Below, piece after piece: positions 52,518 to 61,690 of a DNA stretch of 64,000 nt. Numbering within the stretch: the first letter of the stretch is position 1; every line of letters starts with the position of its first letter. Both the position numbers and the translations under genes were made by a program. The DNA lies in the NCBI GenBank assembly GCA_003290465.1, contig CP030759.1, positions 660,672 through 724,671 on the forward strand, given 5' to 3'. The notes under the pieces were generated by a model. It was not told the DNA's origin. It made no database searches and worked only from the letters and a program-made list of their open reading frames with translations. Origin of the DNA: Candidatus Sumerlaea chitinivorans (GTDB taxonomy: Bacteria; Sumerlaeota; Sumerlaeia; Sumerlaeales; Sumerlaeaceae).

Positions 52518-53822
52518 TTAGTTAGACGAACCGAGCACTCGCTCGAAAATGTGATCCACGTGGCGAAGAAAGGCAGTGGGATCGAAAATTGCCGCCAACT
52601 TCTCGTCGGACAGCGCGGCTCGAACCCGGGGCTCCGCCCGCAGCCGCTCTTGGAAGGTGACGTTGGAGTCAGCCCATGTTTCCATGGCGGCACGCTGGAC
52701 GATCTCATAAGCTTCCTCGCGACTGAGCCCGTGCTCGACTAAAGCGAGCAGTGCGCGCTGCGAGTAGATTAGGCCACGCGTAAGCTCTAAGTTGCGCTGC
52801 ATGTTCTCCGGGTAATAGTGCAATCCCTCGAGCACGCCCCGGATTTGTCGCAGCATGTAATGCAAGAGGGTGGTCGCGTCTGGCAAAATCACGCGCTCCG
52901 TAGAGGAGTGGCTGATGTCGCGCTCGTGCCACAGCGCATTGTTTTCGAGGGCCGTAACCACATAGCCGCGCAGCAGACGGGCAAGGCCCGTCAGTTGTTC
53001 ACATTTCACGGGATTACGCTTATGCGGCATGGCACTTGAGCCTTTTTGTCCGGCGCGGAAGGGTTCCTCAAGCTCGCGTACCTCGGTGCGCTGGAGATGA
53101 CGAATCTCGGTGGCGATCTTCTCGAGGGTGGAGGCGCAAATCGCGAGGGCGCAGACGAGCTGAGCGTGGCGATCGCGCTGGATGACCTGAGTCGCGACCG
53201 GCGCACTCGCAATGCCCAGGCGTCGGCAGACGATAGCCTCGAGTTCGGGCCCAGTATGCGCGTAGGTGCCCACAGCTCCGGAGATCTTCCCCACGGCCAC
53301 TTGCTCGAAGGCAGAGCGCAGGCGCTCGGCGTTGCGCTGCATTTCTGCATAGTATAGGAGAAATTTTAAACCCAGCGTGATCGGCTCGGCGTGCACACCG
53401 TGCGTGCGGCCGATCACAACCCTGTTTTTGTGTTCGAGCGCCAAACGCCGAAGGGTGGCAAGGAGGCCCTCGACTTCTGCGAGAATGAGCTCACCTGCCC
53501 GCTTGAGGCGCAGGGCTTGGGCGGTGTCCACCACATCGTTGGAGGTGAGTCCCATATGGACAAAACGCGAGGCGGGGCCGATGTGCTCGGCCAAGCAGGT
53601 GGTGAAGGCAATGACGTCGTGGTGCACCGTCTTCTCGATTTCCTCAATGCGCTCGACCGTGAAGGCAGCCCGCTCGCGAATCGTCTCGAGTTCCTCAAGG
53701 GGGATCTGCCCCAATTCATGCCACGCTTCGCAGGCGGCAAGTTCCACCTCCAGCCATGCAGCAAACTTGGATTGTTCGCTCCAAAGCTCGGTCATTTCTG
53801 GCGTGGAATAGCGTGGGATCAT
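52518..53822 (-). CDS. purB: Adenylosuccinate lyase
   Basis: This 434-residue member of the fumarase/aspartase superfamily starts MIPRYSTPEMTELWSEQ, as PurB does. It has HMGLTSNDVVDTAQALRL, GRTHGVHAEPITLGLKF and the signature GSSAMPHKRNP with catalytic Ser/Lys residues. It acts twice in purine synthesis, releasing fumarate from SAICAR and from adenylosuccinate. Its ATG overlaps the stop of purN as ATGA, so the two purine genes are translationally coupled. Length is normal. Confidence 0.96.
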   Translation of the reverse strand: MIPRYSTPEMTELWSEQSKFAAWLEVELAACEAWHELGQIPLEELETIRERAAFTVERIEEIEKTVHHDVIAFTTCLAEHIGPASRFVHMGLTSNDVVDTAQALRLKRAGELILAEVEGLLATLRRLALEHKNRVVIGRTHGVHAEPITLGLKFLLYYAEMQRNAERLRSAFEQVAVGKISGAVGTYAHTGPELEAIVCRRLGIASAPVATQVIQRDRHAQLVCALAICASTLEKIATEIRHLQRTEVRELEEPFRAGQKGSSAMPHKRNPVKCEQLTGLARLLRGYVVTALENNALWHERDISHSSTERVILPDATTLLHYMLRQIRGVLEGLHYYPENMQRNLELTRGLIYSQRALLALVEHGLSREEAYEIVQRAAMETWADSNVTFQERLRAEPRVRAALSDEKLAAIFDPTAFLRHVDHIFERVLGSSN

Positions 53823-54472
53823 ACTTTCTTACCCTCCGATTCTCTTGGTTCTCGCTGCGGGAAATGGACGACCCTGCCACGAATCTCCCATGGCTCCTCC
53901 GTCACCATCTTGATGGCTTCGGAGTAGGCAATGTGCTCTTGCTCAAGAATGCGGGCGGAAAGCGTTTCTTCGGTGTCGCCCGGCAGCACAGGGACCGCGC
54001 GTTGGACGATAATGGGGCCGCTATCCACGCCGGCGTCGACAAAATGCACCGTGCAGCCGCTGATCTTCACGCCGTACTCCAGCGCTTGGCGTTGGGCGTG
54101 AAGACCGGGGAAGGAGGGAAGCAGTGCTGGGTGGATGTTCAAAATGCGCTGCGGATAGGCTTCCAGCAGGGGTGGGCCCACAATGCGCATGTAGCCGGCT
54201 AAAATCACATATTCGACACCATACGATTTCAGAAGCCGAACGATTTCCACCTCGTAGGCGTCCTTGCTTGGGAATTCGCGCTGAAGTACGACGTGGTGCG
54301 GCACACCGTATTGCTTCGCAATGGCAATCGCGCCCGCGTCCGCGTTGTTGACGATGAGGCAGGCCACCTGTGCCCGCGCGAAATAGCCATAGCTCTGCTT
54401 GCGCAGAATAGCTTCAAAGTTCGATCCACGGCCCGAGGCGAGCACGCCCAAAAGTATCGGTTTCACTTCCAT
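53819..54472 (-). CDS. purN: Phosphoribosylglycinamide formyltransferase
   Basis: This 217-residue protein transfers a formyl group from 10-formyl-THF to GAR in de novo purine synthesis. It shows LGVLASGRGSNFEAIL (phosphate loop), ILAGYMRIVGPPLLEAYP, RILNIHPALLPSFPGLHAQR (catalytic Asn and His) and CTVHFVDAGVDSGPIIVQ (catalytic Asp). It is the first gene of a two-gene unit with purB. The sequence is complete and of normal length. Confidence 0.96.
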   Translation of the reverse strand: MEVKPILLGVLASGRGSNFEAILRKQSYGYFARAQVACLIVNNADAGAIAIAKQYGVPHHVVLQREFPSKDAYEVEIVRLLKSYGVEYVILAGYMRIVGPPLLEAYPQRILNIHPALLPSFPGLHAQRQALEYGVKISGCTVHFVDAGVDSGPIIVQRAVPVLPGDTEETLSARILEQEHIAYSEAIKMVTEEPWEIRGRVVHFPQREPRESEGKKV

Positions 54473-54586
54473 GGCTTGGACCTTTCGACTTATGTCACGT
54501 GCTACCCAGTTCTATTAGGTCTGCCCTCGCAAAAGGGGCCGATGGAGGCAGCACTGCACAAGGCCTTGGTTTACTTGAGCAAAACT

Positions 54587-55018
54587 TCAATGCGTTTGAG
54601 GCACACGAATATGTGTGTCGTATGCCCGGAGGAGATCTCCGTGAGCGGTGCAGATCGGTCGTTCGCCAACGCGCCCGATCACGTATTCGCCCCCGCTTGG
54701 ACATTTTGGGGTGTAGAGAGGGGAGCGCTGGGTGTCGTCGTCCCACGGGTATCGTCGCCCGTACTCGTATTGGCGGAGGTAGCGGCTTGCCAGAACCTTT
54801 GCATCGGGCGCGAAGGCACCGGGGCGGGCGTGGGTGTCGCGTGCCCACTCCTGTTTCGCGTCTTGGAGCCGCTCGAGGTTGTAGAGGCAGATTTGCTCGC
54901 GGCCTTCGTACGTCATCGGAACATCCACCGGATGTTTCCAGTTCGGGGCAAGGCTGCACCCAGCAAGAAAACTTGTTGCGACAATCATCCCCAACCACAC
55001 GGCTTGCCGTGCTTTCAT
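54587..55018 (-). CDS. Lipoprotein with pseudopilin-like CPSGG tail
   Basis: This 143-residue protein has a lipobox SFLAGC (Cys 21). After a Pro-rich linker the mature part carries helix CLYNLERLQDAKQEWARD, and the C-terminus ends with YTPKCPSGGEYVIGRVGE, then RPICTAHGD. The CP.GG.Y..G..G..P.C..HG pattern is known from the C-terminal beta-domain of type II/IV-like pseudopilins in PVC-type phyla, usually behind an N-terminal prepilin helix. Here that helix has been replaced by a lipid anchor. Function unknown. ATG 55018 is preferred over 55048 because it gives a normal signal peptide. Confidence 0.75.
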   Translation of the reverse strand: MKARQAVWLGMIVATSFLAGCSLAPNWKHPVDVPMTYEGREQICLYNLERLQDAKQEWARDTHARPGAFAPDAKVLASRYLRQYEYGRRYPWDDDTQRSPLYTPKCPSGGEYVIGRVGERPICTAHGDLLRAYDTHIRVPQTH

Positions 55019-55159
55019 TTTGCGTTCATCCCCTTGCGTAACGTTCAACCAGTTTTAGCCGCTCGCATATTTGGGGGAAGCTCGCAATGAAAATTCGCAC
55101 AGGATGAGTCGGATGAGGAAAGCGCACGATCCCACGCGGGTGAGCCTAATAGATTTTGG

Positions 55160-55993
55160 TCAGGCCGGGCTCAGTAGGAATTCCTGCGTGATGGGGGCGG
55201 TGCTTGCGACGACCTGTTGGAGTTCCTCGTCGCTCGCGTAGGGCTTTCGGGGAATCACGTACGCGGAGATGTGATCACGCAAGTTTTTGCGCAGCGGGAA
55301 CGGGGTGAGGGTAAGGCCGAATTTGCCATTGGGCCGCGTGACGGTGATAGAATCGCAGTCGTCAAGATATGGGATATCGGCGATGGTCGCGGAGCCGGTG
55401 AAATCGGTGCAAAGTAGAAGGGAGATTTGATCGCACACCTGCAATAAACGCAGATCCTCGGCAAACGTGCCTGTGGGCACAGCAGGAAGAGGAGTCACAT
55501 CCGAATGGGTGTTCGTTTTGGACAGATCGTTCAGCGAGAGCCCTGCGCTTTGGTGCTCGGTTTCCAGCTCTTTCCATTGCTCCATGAGCTTCTTATGTTC
55601 CGCAAGGAACTGCCCAAGAGCGATCGCCTCGCGCGGGCTGAGGCGTGCCATGTTGATTTCGTTCTCCGCAAGGTAAATGAAGTGAGCCGCAACAAGCCGC
55701 GCGCCGGAGTAATTTTTCATCTCAGCCAAGTGAGCGATGCTCCGCGTCCAGATGGAGAAGCTTTCCTTTGGGGGCATTTCGAGGAAGGAGCGAGGGGCGC
55801 CGTCATGATTGAGGGTTGGACGCGCATCGACCTCGGCCCAGCCATGATCGTGGTTGGCAATCGCAGACATGATGGCGCCGCCGGGACGTGCCTTTCGGAA
55901 GTTCCACGCCGCCGCAATCACACCTGCGATCCGCGCATGTTCCACTTGCGGGATCAGCATCCATTTGTCCGCACCCCACGTTCGTCGAATCAT
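55160..55993 (-). CDS. DUF3891 family protein
   Basis: This 277-residue soluble protein matches DUF3891. It begins MIRRTWGADKWMLIPQVEHA, has AIMSAIANHDHGWAEVDARP and WTRSIAHLAEMKNYSGARLV, and ends with strand-rich PNGKFGLTLTPFPL and a final helix. The HDHGW group with nearby Asp and His residues suggests a metal-dependent HD-like hydrolase, but no activity is known. It is separated from neighbours by about 150 bases each side. Confidence 0.88.
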   Translation of the reverse strand: MIRRTWGADKWMLIPQVEHARIAGVIAAAWNFRKARPGGAIMSAIANHDHGWAEVDARPTLNHDGAPRSFLEMPPKESFSIWTRSIAHLAEMKNYSGARLVAAHFIYLAENEINMARLSPREAIALGQFLAEHKKLMEQWKELETEHQSAGLSLNDLSKTNTHSDVTPLPAVPTGTFAEDLRLLQVCDQISLLLCTDFTGSATIADIPYLDDCDSITVTRPNGKFGLTLTPFPLRKNLRDHISAYVIPRKPYASDEELQQVVASTAPITQEFLLSPA

Positions 55994-56141
55994 GTCTTCA
56001 AACCATGATCTGCGATCTCAGACAGATCAAGAAACTTCTGTAAGCCCACAACAGAAATACCTTCCTGAACTTGGTGAAAACTTGTACGGCCGCGCTCAAG
56101 AGTTTTCAAGCCCGAGTCGCGATGAAACGCGGCGAGAATTC

Positions 56142-56882
56142 TCAGTTCGCAAAAGATTGCAGAGTAGCCCGGCAAAAGCTGAGACAATAAACGTCACGTG
56201 CTCCGCCGGCACGGAGGACGCGTGCGCATTCGTTGAGGGTTGCCCCCGTCGTATAAACGTCGTCGACGAGGAGGAAGACTTTCCCATGAATCGCGGGGGG
56301 ATCGGGCACGGAAAACGCATCGCGGATATTGTCGGCGCGCTCGCGTTTGTTGAGCTTTGTCTGAGAGGGGGTATTGCGCACGCGCCGGAGAGCCGATAAG
56401 GCAAGTGGCACGCGAAAGGCCTTGGCGATCGGGTGGGCCAGCAGCTCGGACTGGTTAAAACCCCGTTCGCGCCGACGTGTGCGATGGAGCGGCACAGGAA
56501 CCACGGCATCGAATGCCACATGGGCGAATTCGCTGCGTGCAACTTCGAGCATGCGCATCGCCATCCACGGGGCATACTCTTCACGGTAGTTGTATTTGAG
56601 GCGCTCGACAATCGTGCGGGCGACGCCCTCATACGGGGCCACCGCTCGCGCCGCGCTGAAAAAGATTTCTCCCGCGGGGCAATGCTCGCACTTGCGCCCC
56701 GCGGGAGCGTCTTCCATTCCACACACCGGACACAGTGGCTGCGTGAGTTGCCGCACGCTCTTTAAGCATCTCGGGCACACAAGTTCGCACGACTCAAATA
56801 CTCGCTCTCCGCACCCGCAACAGAGGCGGGGAAAGAGGAAATCTACCGCAATGTGCCCAAGCGAAACAAACGCACGCCACAC
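56142..56882 (-). CDS. comF: ComF-family phosphoribosyltransferase-like protein
   Basis: This 246-residue protein has two N-terminal CxxC pairs ([10 protein letters not shown] ... CPRC, then CPVC ... CEHC) that form a zinc finger. A type I PRTase domain follows with [21 protein letters not shown] and the PRPP loop [18 protein letters not shown]. ComF proteins act in DNA uptake in competent bacteria, though homologues are found widely. It lies 12 bases downstream of pgk. Other competence genes are not in the window. Confidence 0.88.
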   Translation of the reverse strand: MWRAFVSLGHIAVDFLFPRLCCGCGERVFESCELVCPRCLKSVRQLTQPLCPVCGMEDAPAGRKCEHCPAGEIFFSAARAVAPYEGVARTIVERLKYNYREEYAPWMAMRMLEVARSEFAHVAFDAVVPVPLHRTRRRERGFNQSELLAHPIAKAFRVPLALSALRRVRNTPSQTKLNKRERADNIRDAFSVPDPPAIHGKVFLLVDDVYTTGATLNECARVLRAGGARDVYCLSFCRATLQSFAN

Positions 56883-56894
56883 GGCGTCACCGGT

Positions 56895-58091
56895 TTATTT
56901 ATCGTTCAATGCTTCGATTCCGGGCAGCTTCTTGCCCTCGAGGAACTCAAGGGAAGCGCCGCCGCCAGTGGAGATGTGGGTCATCTTGTCGGCGAGCCCG
57001 AACTTCTTCACTGCGGCCGCACTGTCGCCACCACCGATCACAGTGACGGCGCCGGAGTCTGCAAGGGCTTGAGCAATAGCCTTTGAGCCGCCAGCAAACT
57101 CGTCGATCTCGAACACTCCGACGGGCCCATTCCACACAATGGTCTTCGCCTGCTTGATCTCGTTGACGTAGAGTTCCGCGGTCTTGGGTCCGATATCCAC
57201 GCCCATCCATCCGTCAGGAATGGCGTGAGATTCGACCACCATGCGAGGCACGTTGGGATCGGGTTTTTCTGTGGACTGGCAGACGAGGTTGTCCACGGGC
57301 AGGAGCAGCTTCTTGCCGAGGGCTTTCGCTTCCTCGAGTGTCTGTTTTGCCACCTCGAGAGTTTCGGGCTCGAAGAGCGACGAGCCGATCGAACCACCCT
57401 GTGCTTTGATAAAGGTGTAGGTCATCCCACCACCCAGAAGCAGCACGTCGACCTGCTTCAGCAAATTCGAGATGACTCCGATCTTTGTGGAGACTTTGGA
57501 GCCACCCAAAATAGCCACAAAAGGCCGAACGGGGTTCGCAAGAGCCTCGCCCAGATACTTCAGCTCCTTCTCAACGAGGAAGCCGGCCACGCTCACCGGA
57601 ACAAAATGAGTGATGCCTTCCGTGGAGGCGTGGGCCCGGTGGACCGAGCCAAAGGCGTCCTGAACAAAAATGTCGGCCAGAGCAGCAAGCTTCTTTGCGA
57701 ACTCAGGATCGTTCTTTTCTTCCTCAGGATGGAAACGGACGTTTTCCAGCATGAGCACTTCGCCCGGTTGAAGGGCGGCGACCATTTGCTCTACTTCCGG
57801 CCCGACGCAGTCCGGCGCCATTTTGACATCCTTGCCGATGAGTTCGCCTAAGCGCTTGGCCGCGGGGGCGAGGCTCATGGAGGGAACAACCTTGCCTTTG
57901 GGGCGTCCGAGGTGCGAGGCAAGAATCACGCGAGCACCCTTTTCAACGAGGTACTTGATCGTGGGCAGCGACTCGCGGATCCGGATATCGTCGGTGATGG
58001 TTTCGCCATCCATCGGAACGTTGAAGTCCACCCGGACAAAGACCCGTTTGCCTTGCAAGTCCTGGAGATCGGCGATTGTCTTCTTGGCCAT
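56895..58091 (-). CDS. pgk: Phosphoglycerate kinase
   Basis: This 398-residue enzyme transfers phosphate between 1,3-bisphosphoglycerate and ADP in glycolysis. It opens with [20 protein letters not shown] (signature), then [57 protein letters not shown], and the C-terminal [14 protein letters not shown] with [16 protein letters not shown]. Start ATG 58091 has GAGG (58098-58101 on the minus strand) about 6 bases upstream. Length and motifs are normal. It probably carries comF in its transcript. Confidence 0.97.
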   Translation of the reverse strand: MAKKTIADLQDLQGKRVFVRVDFNVPMDGETITDDIRIRESLPTIKYLVEKGARVILASHLGRPKGKVVPSMSLAPAAKRLGELIGKDVKMAPDCVGPEVEQMVAALQPGEVLMLENVRFHPEEEKNDPEFAKKLAALADIFVQDAFGSVHRAHASTEGITHFVPVSVAGFLVEKELKYLGEALANPVRPFVAILGGSKVSTKIGVISNLLKQVDVLLLGGGMTYTFIKAQGGSIGSSLFEPETLEVAKQTLEEAKALGKKLLLPVDNLVCQSTEKPDPNVPRMVVESHAIPDGWMGVDIGPKTAELYVNEIKQAKTIVWNGPVGVFEIDEFAGGSKAIAQALADSGAVTVIGGGDSAAAVKKFGLADKMTHISTGGGASLEFLEGKKLPGIEALNDK

Positions 58092-58244
58092 AAATTCTCC
58101 TCACTTTTCTAAATTTCACCGAAAGTGTGGGCATGCAAAAAGTCCGCAATCAACTAAAAGGCAAACACCGAATAGTCGCGCATTTTGTCGGTATTCGTAT
58201 CGCGCGGAAGGTTGGAATACTTCCGTGGGTTCCCCCTGATGTGT

Positions 58245-58331
58245 GGAGGGGTGGCCGAGTGGTTAATGGCAACAGACTGTAAATCTGTCGCGCTCCGCGC
58301 TACGGAGGTTCGAATCCTCCCCCCTCCACCA
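58245..58331 (+). tRNA. tRNA-Tyr (GTA)
   Basis: Acceptor stem ggagggg pairs with cccctcc, the anticodon stem is acaga/tctgt with loop ctgtaaa giving anticodon GTA, a long variable arm follows, and the T arm is ggaggttcgaatcctcc. CCA is encoded. The long variable arm fits bacterial tRNA-Tyr. Confidence 0.96.
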
Positions 58332-58342
58332 CTTTACTCCTT

Positions 58343-59590
58343 TCACGGTCTAACCTGACGACTTGCCAAGGGATCCACAAGGCGGATCAGCGCATCTTTG
58401 AGCTCTTTGAGTGGGGCGCGGTATACCAAGCCGACAGGGCGCTGGGACTGGGCCGCATGTTCCTTTAAGCCACTTCCAGTGAGAACCGCGACAATTGTGG
58501 CGGCCGCATCTAATTTGCCCTGAGCAATGAGCTTGCGTAGGACGGCGATTCCCACCGCTGCGGACGCCTCCACAAAAAATCCGTCAGCAGCAAGCTGTGC
58601 ACGAGCTTCAAGAATCTCTTCTTCGTCAGCGGTTTCGGCCAGCCACCCATACTCGCGCGCCATTTGAAGGATCTCCGCTGCTCCCGGCGGGTCACCCGAG
58701 GAAAGCGCTTCTGCAACAGTCGTGGCTGGCGGAAATACGACCGGTTCATACGTGCCGGCTCCAATCGCAGCCGCGATCGGAGCAATGCGCGCGGGCTGGG
58801 CGACAATCATCGTGGGGATGGCCCGGCAAAATCCATGTTGGCGCAGCTCCAGCCACCCTTTGAAAATTCCGCGGATGTGGCCACAAGCGCTTGTTGGCAC
58901 CACGACATAGTCGGGAACCCCAGCTCCGAATTGCTCCCACATCTCAAAGGCCTCAAACTTGTAACCTTCCGCACGAATTGGGCCGTTACCCGACACCATG
59001 CGGATCCCGAGCTCGGACGCGATTTCGAGAGCCCCGTGCTTGAGTGTGGAGAAATTGTCGCATTCAACTTCAAGCACGTAGGCGCCATGCGCCGCCATGG
59101 GAGAGATCTTGGCTGGGGATGTGCCTGCGGGCACAATGATAATCGCTCGCATACCGGCACGTGCTGCGTAAGCCGCAACGGAGTGCCCCATGTTGCCGGT
59201 TGAGATGGTGGCTAAGTAGTTTTCGCCACATGCGCGTGCATGAGCGGCGCAGGCGAACGTACCTCGGTCCTTGAAGCTCCAAGTGGGGTTGACGGTCTCG
59301 TTTTTCAAGAGCAACCGATTCGCGCCGACCCAGCGGCTTAGGCGCCTTCCCGCGGAAAGCAGGGGCGTATTCCCCTCACCGAGAGAAAGCGAAAGATCAA
59401 GGGGGGCGATATTCCAGAAGTCAGAAAACCGTTCGTATACTGAGCGCCCAGCGCGAAGCTGGTTTCGCACCTCTGCGTCAGCGCGAACTTCGAGAAGCTC
59501 CCCATTATCCCCAAACTCGTGCAAATGTGCTAAATCGTAGCGTCGTCCGCTACGTAGCCCGAATAAATATGCCTCAACCATTGGCGTCAT
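58343..59590 (-). CDS. thrC: Threonine synthase
   Basis: This 415-residue PLP enzyme of the fold-type II group converts O-phosphohomoserine to threonine. It shows LGEGNTPLLSAGRRLSRW, the PLP-lysine in NPTWSFKDRG, TISTGNMGHSVAAYAARAG, PTSACGHIRGIFKGW and the closing VLTGSGLKEHAAQ. The start ATG 59590 overlaps the end of the upstream gene as ATGA, which suggests a shared transcript with two unknown genes. Tryptophan synthase beta was rejected because GNTPLL and GSGLK fit threonine synthase better. Confidence 0.9.
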   Translation of the reverse strand: MTPMVEAYLFGLRSGRRYDLAHLHEFGDNGELLEVRADAEVRNQLRAGRSVYERFSDFWNIAPLDLSLSLGEGNTPLLSAGRRLSRWVGANRLLLKNETVNPTWSFKDRGTFACAAHARACGENYLATISTGNMGHSVAAYAARAGMRAIIIVPAGTSPAKISPMAAHGAYVLEVECDNFSTLKHGALEIASELGIRMVSGNGPIRAEGYKFEAFEMWEQFGAGVPDYVVVPTSACGHIRGIFKGWLELRQHGFCRAIPTMIVAQPARIAPIAAAIGAGTYEPVVFPPATTVAEALSSGDPPGAAEILQMAREYGWLAETADEEEILEARAQLAADGFFVEASAAVGIAVLRKLIAQGKLDAAATIVAVLTGSGLKEHAAQSQRPVGLVYRAPLKELKDALIRLVDPLASRQVRP

Positions 59591-60285
59591 GTTAGTGGGA
59601 AAAGCTCCATGCGGAAAAAGCGAAAACTGAGGCGTCGCCTCCTCTCCGCAGACGTCTCCCCACCCGGGTGCTCTGGCAGAGCGAAGTTTGGGCTGAAAAA
59701 TAGCGTGTTTTGGTCGGTCAAAAGCTCGCGCCGGATCAAGAATTCACGCGTTTGAAAAACAGACTTAGGCTCAAAAGCTAATTCCCCCACGGGAAGGTTG
59801 TTCAGGCGCAGTTCCAAACGGGGTTCAGGTACTCGTGTCATTCGCAGACGAAGGGGAACGTAAGGGGAACGAGTGCGGCCAAGTGTGTTCAATAGCTCAA
59901 GGGGTAAGGAGAGCGAGACTTCAGCGTCGATCATGGTCACCGGGAAGACGTCTTCCTGCAACTGAACATTGCCCCCGTAAACTTCCACTTTCCATAGCAG
60001 TGAGTCGTATGGCACGAATGGCGCGACTTCCAAGCGCACGGCGAGATGGCATTCTGGGGGAATCTTCGGTAACACGCACCACCCTGGAGAGTTGCCCAAC
60101 CAATTCCAGCTAATGGAGCCGGATTTCTCGGGGCCGAGAAAAGCACCCCCAAGGTGGCATAGCCATTGGTTCTCACCAAATTCCAATCGCCATTGGGGCT
60201 TCATCGCGCTGAGGTCTGGAGCTGGGATAATCCTTTCGGGTCTATCCGAAGTTAGATTAGTGGCTTTGTGCAACTCGCTCATCAT
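59587..60285 (-). CDS. Hypothetical 232-residue protein upstream of thrC
   Basis: This soluble protein has no signal peptide or membrane segment. It has a beta-rich body (QWRLEFGENQWLCHLGG, WNWLGNSPGWCVLPKIPPE, EVYGGNVQLQEDVFPVTMI, LRLRMTRVPEPRLELRLNNL) and a basic C-terminus (SAERRRRLSFRFFRMELFP). No family is recognised. It resembles a carbohydrate-binding or jelly-roll module, but this is weak. It overlaps thrC by 4 bases and follows a lipoprotein gene by 10 bases, so three genes form one operon. Confidence 0.68.
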   Translation of the reverse strand: MMSELHKATNLTSDRPERIIPAPDLSAMKPQWRLEFGENQWLCHLGGAFLGPEKSGSISWNWLGNSPGWCVLPKIPPECHLAVRLEVAPFVPYDSLLWKVEVYGGNVQLQEDVFPVTMIDAEVSLSLPLELLNTLGRTRSPYVPLRLRMTRVPEPRLELRLNNLPVGELAFEPKSVFQTREFLIRRELLTDQNTLFFSPNFALPEHPGGETSAERRRRLSFRFFRMELFPLT

Positions 60286-60295
60286 ACGTCTCTTG

Positions 60296-60829
60296 TTAAT
60301 TTGAGCGGCTTTTGTTTGTCGCTGAGCGTGATGGGTTCGCTTGGGAAGTCTTGGTGGGCGGAAGAGTGCGAATTGAACTCGCAGCCCCTTGGATCACTGC
60401 AAAAGTTGCTTCGTTGCCGGGCTTGAAAACAAGACGATGCCCCTCCGGTGCGGGGAAATCGTAGAAAATTGCACGCCCTTGGATGGTCCCTTGGGGTGGC
60501 AGCGTGGAGGGAACATCGATTGCTGCCACTTCAGGAGAATAGGGGACGAGCTGGCGTGTGCCCTGCACAATCAGTGCAAAATGCGTGGGACTTACGCGAT
60601 ACTCTCGGTCTGTTTGGTTCGTGATCGCAAACACGATGAAGTTCCCCTTTGCCTCGGCAGCCATTAGAAAGGGCTGGGTGTTTGGGTCGAAGATCATCTC
60701 GCCTGATGTTAAGCGATCCCCTTGGGAAGCTGTTTTTGCCTTCCCAGAGAATTGCTGGGTGATGGACGAGCATCCCCCCCAGAGCATCAAACTCATCGCA
60801 AGACACAAAACGTGTATGGCCCGCATCAT
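60296..60829 (-). CDS. Hypothetical lipoprotein upstream of thrC
   Basis: This 177-residue protein has a signal ending in lipobox MLWGGC (Cys 20). The mature part has an Ig-like strand series typical of DUF4352-like domains (GNFIVFAITNQTDREYRVSP, THFALIVQGTRQLVP, then ATFAVIQGA) and a Thr/Ser/Lys-rich tail. The function is unknown. TAAGGAG is 5 to 8 bases upstream of the two adjacent ATG codons. It is the first gene of the unit leading to thrC. Confidence 0.75.
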   Translation of the reverse strand: MMRAIHVLCLAMSLMLWGGCSSITQQFSGKAKTASQGDRLTSGEMIFDPNTQPFLMAAEAKGNFIVFAITNQTDREYRVSPTHFALIVQGTRQLVPYSPEVAAIDVPSTLPPQGTIQGRAIFYDFPAPEGHRLVFKPGNEATFAVIQGAASSIRTLPPTKTSQANPSRSATNKSRSN

Positions 60830-60931
60830 CCGAACTCCTTAACTTAGGATTCATCGAAGAGGATGTGGGAATGCGCAACAAAAAGATCACTTGCCATCCG
60901 GTGATGGCATACAAAGCTTACATTGCCCGCT

Positions 60932-61690
60932 ATGAAACAAGTGGATATAGCGATAGTGATTCCTGAAGGGCCGGTGGGTCGCCACGTGGTTGGTTTAGCC
61001 CAAAGCGCCAAGAGAATTCATTTTGGTCTCCATGTGGGATGGATAGGGGAGTTTGCGGGCCGTTCCGCTGCCTTCGCCAGCATTTTTCCGGTGGAAAACG
61101 ACGCGTATGTTTGTGTGCGGCATTTGGCTTACTTATTGCAGCCAAAGTTGATTGTCCACCTTGGGGAAGCAGTTGCTGTGTCTGAAAAATGTCTTCGTGG
61201 CGAGATCGTGATCGCGCAGGAAGCTCGCCGCGTGTTCTGTCCGCCGGCAGTCGCGGAGAATTTGCTCGAATGTTCAGACCTGCTTCTTCGGGGGGAGGAA
61301 CTACGCGAGGAACTCGATGCCCCTCCTGTCGTGCTGCCAGAGCATCTTGTTGCCAAGCTCAGAAAGTCAGCAGATTTCGCGCTTCCTCAAACCGCAATAC
61401 AGACCGCTGTCAAGTTTGCACGGATCGGCTCTGCAAAGCATTCGCCCACAAGATGGGGAGTCCACAGATTTATCAGAAAGCAGTTTGGCGTCGAACTTGT
61501 GGATGGTGAGTCGTATGGGGCGTTGCTTGCGGCACAGGACTGCGCACTTCCCGCCATTGTAGTCAAAATTGTGACGTCAGATTGTGGTGCGGTCGCGGAC
61601 CCTCCGAGAGCTTCCGAAATGAATGCGTGGCTGCGCGACGGCGCCAAGTTTCTCAGAGAACTCATTGCATCGGTCGCTCGTGAATTGTAG
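60932..61690 (+). CDS. Nucleoside phosphorylase-like (MTAN superfamily) protein
   Basis: This 252-residue protein resembles the PNP_UDP_1 superfamily that cleaves N-glycosidic bonds of nucleosides, such as MTAN and futalosine hydrolase. A VVGLAQSAKRIHF segment and a GEIVIAQEARRVF core precede the diagnostic end GVELVDGESYGALLAAQDC, then ALPAIVVKIVTSDCG. These align to VDMES-A and R-iSD in the family, with Gly for Met and the catalytic Asp in SD retained. It is divergent and probably uses a different substrate. ATG 60932 is chosen over TTG 60923. Its last 29 bases overlap the end of the tolC-like gene in opposite orientation. Confidence 0.7.
   Translation: MKQVDIAIVIPEGPVGRHVVGLAQSAKRIHFGLHVGWIGEFAGRSAAFASIFPVENDAYVCVRHLAYLLQPKLIVHLGEAVAVSEKCLRGEIVIAQEARRVFCPPAVAENLLECSDLLLRGEELREELDAPPVVLPEHLVAKLRKSADFALPQTAIQTAVKFARIGSAKHSPTRWGVHRFIRKQFGVELVDGESYGALLAAQDCALPAIVVKIVTSDCGAVADPPRASEMNAWLRDGAKFLRELIASVAREL

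Noticed and set aside
54293-55090. 265-residue open frame across purN start and the lipoprotein gene
   Set aside because: It overlaps two supported genes on the opposite strand and has no ribosome site.
57225-57851. 208-residue open frame antisense to pgk
   Set aside because: pgk is unequivocal on the other strand.
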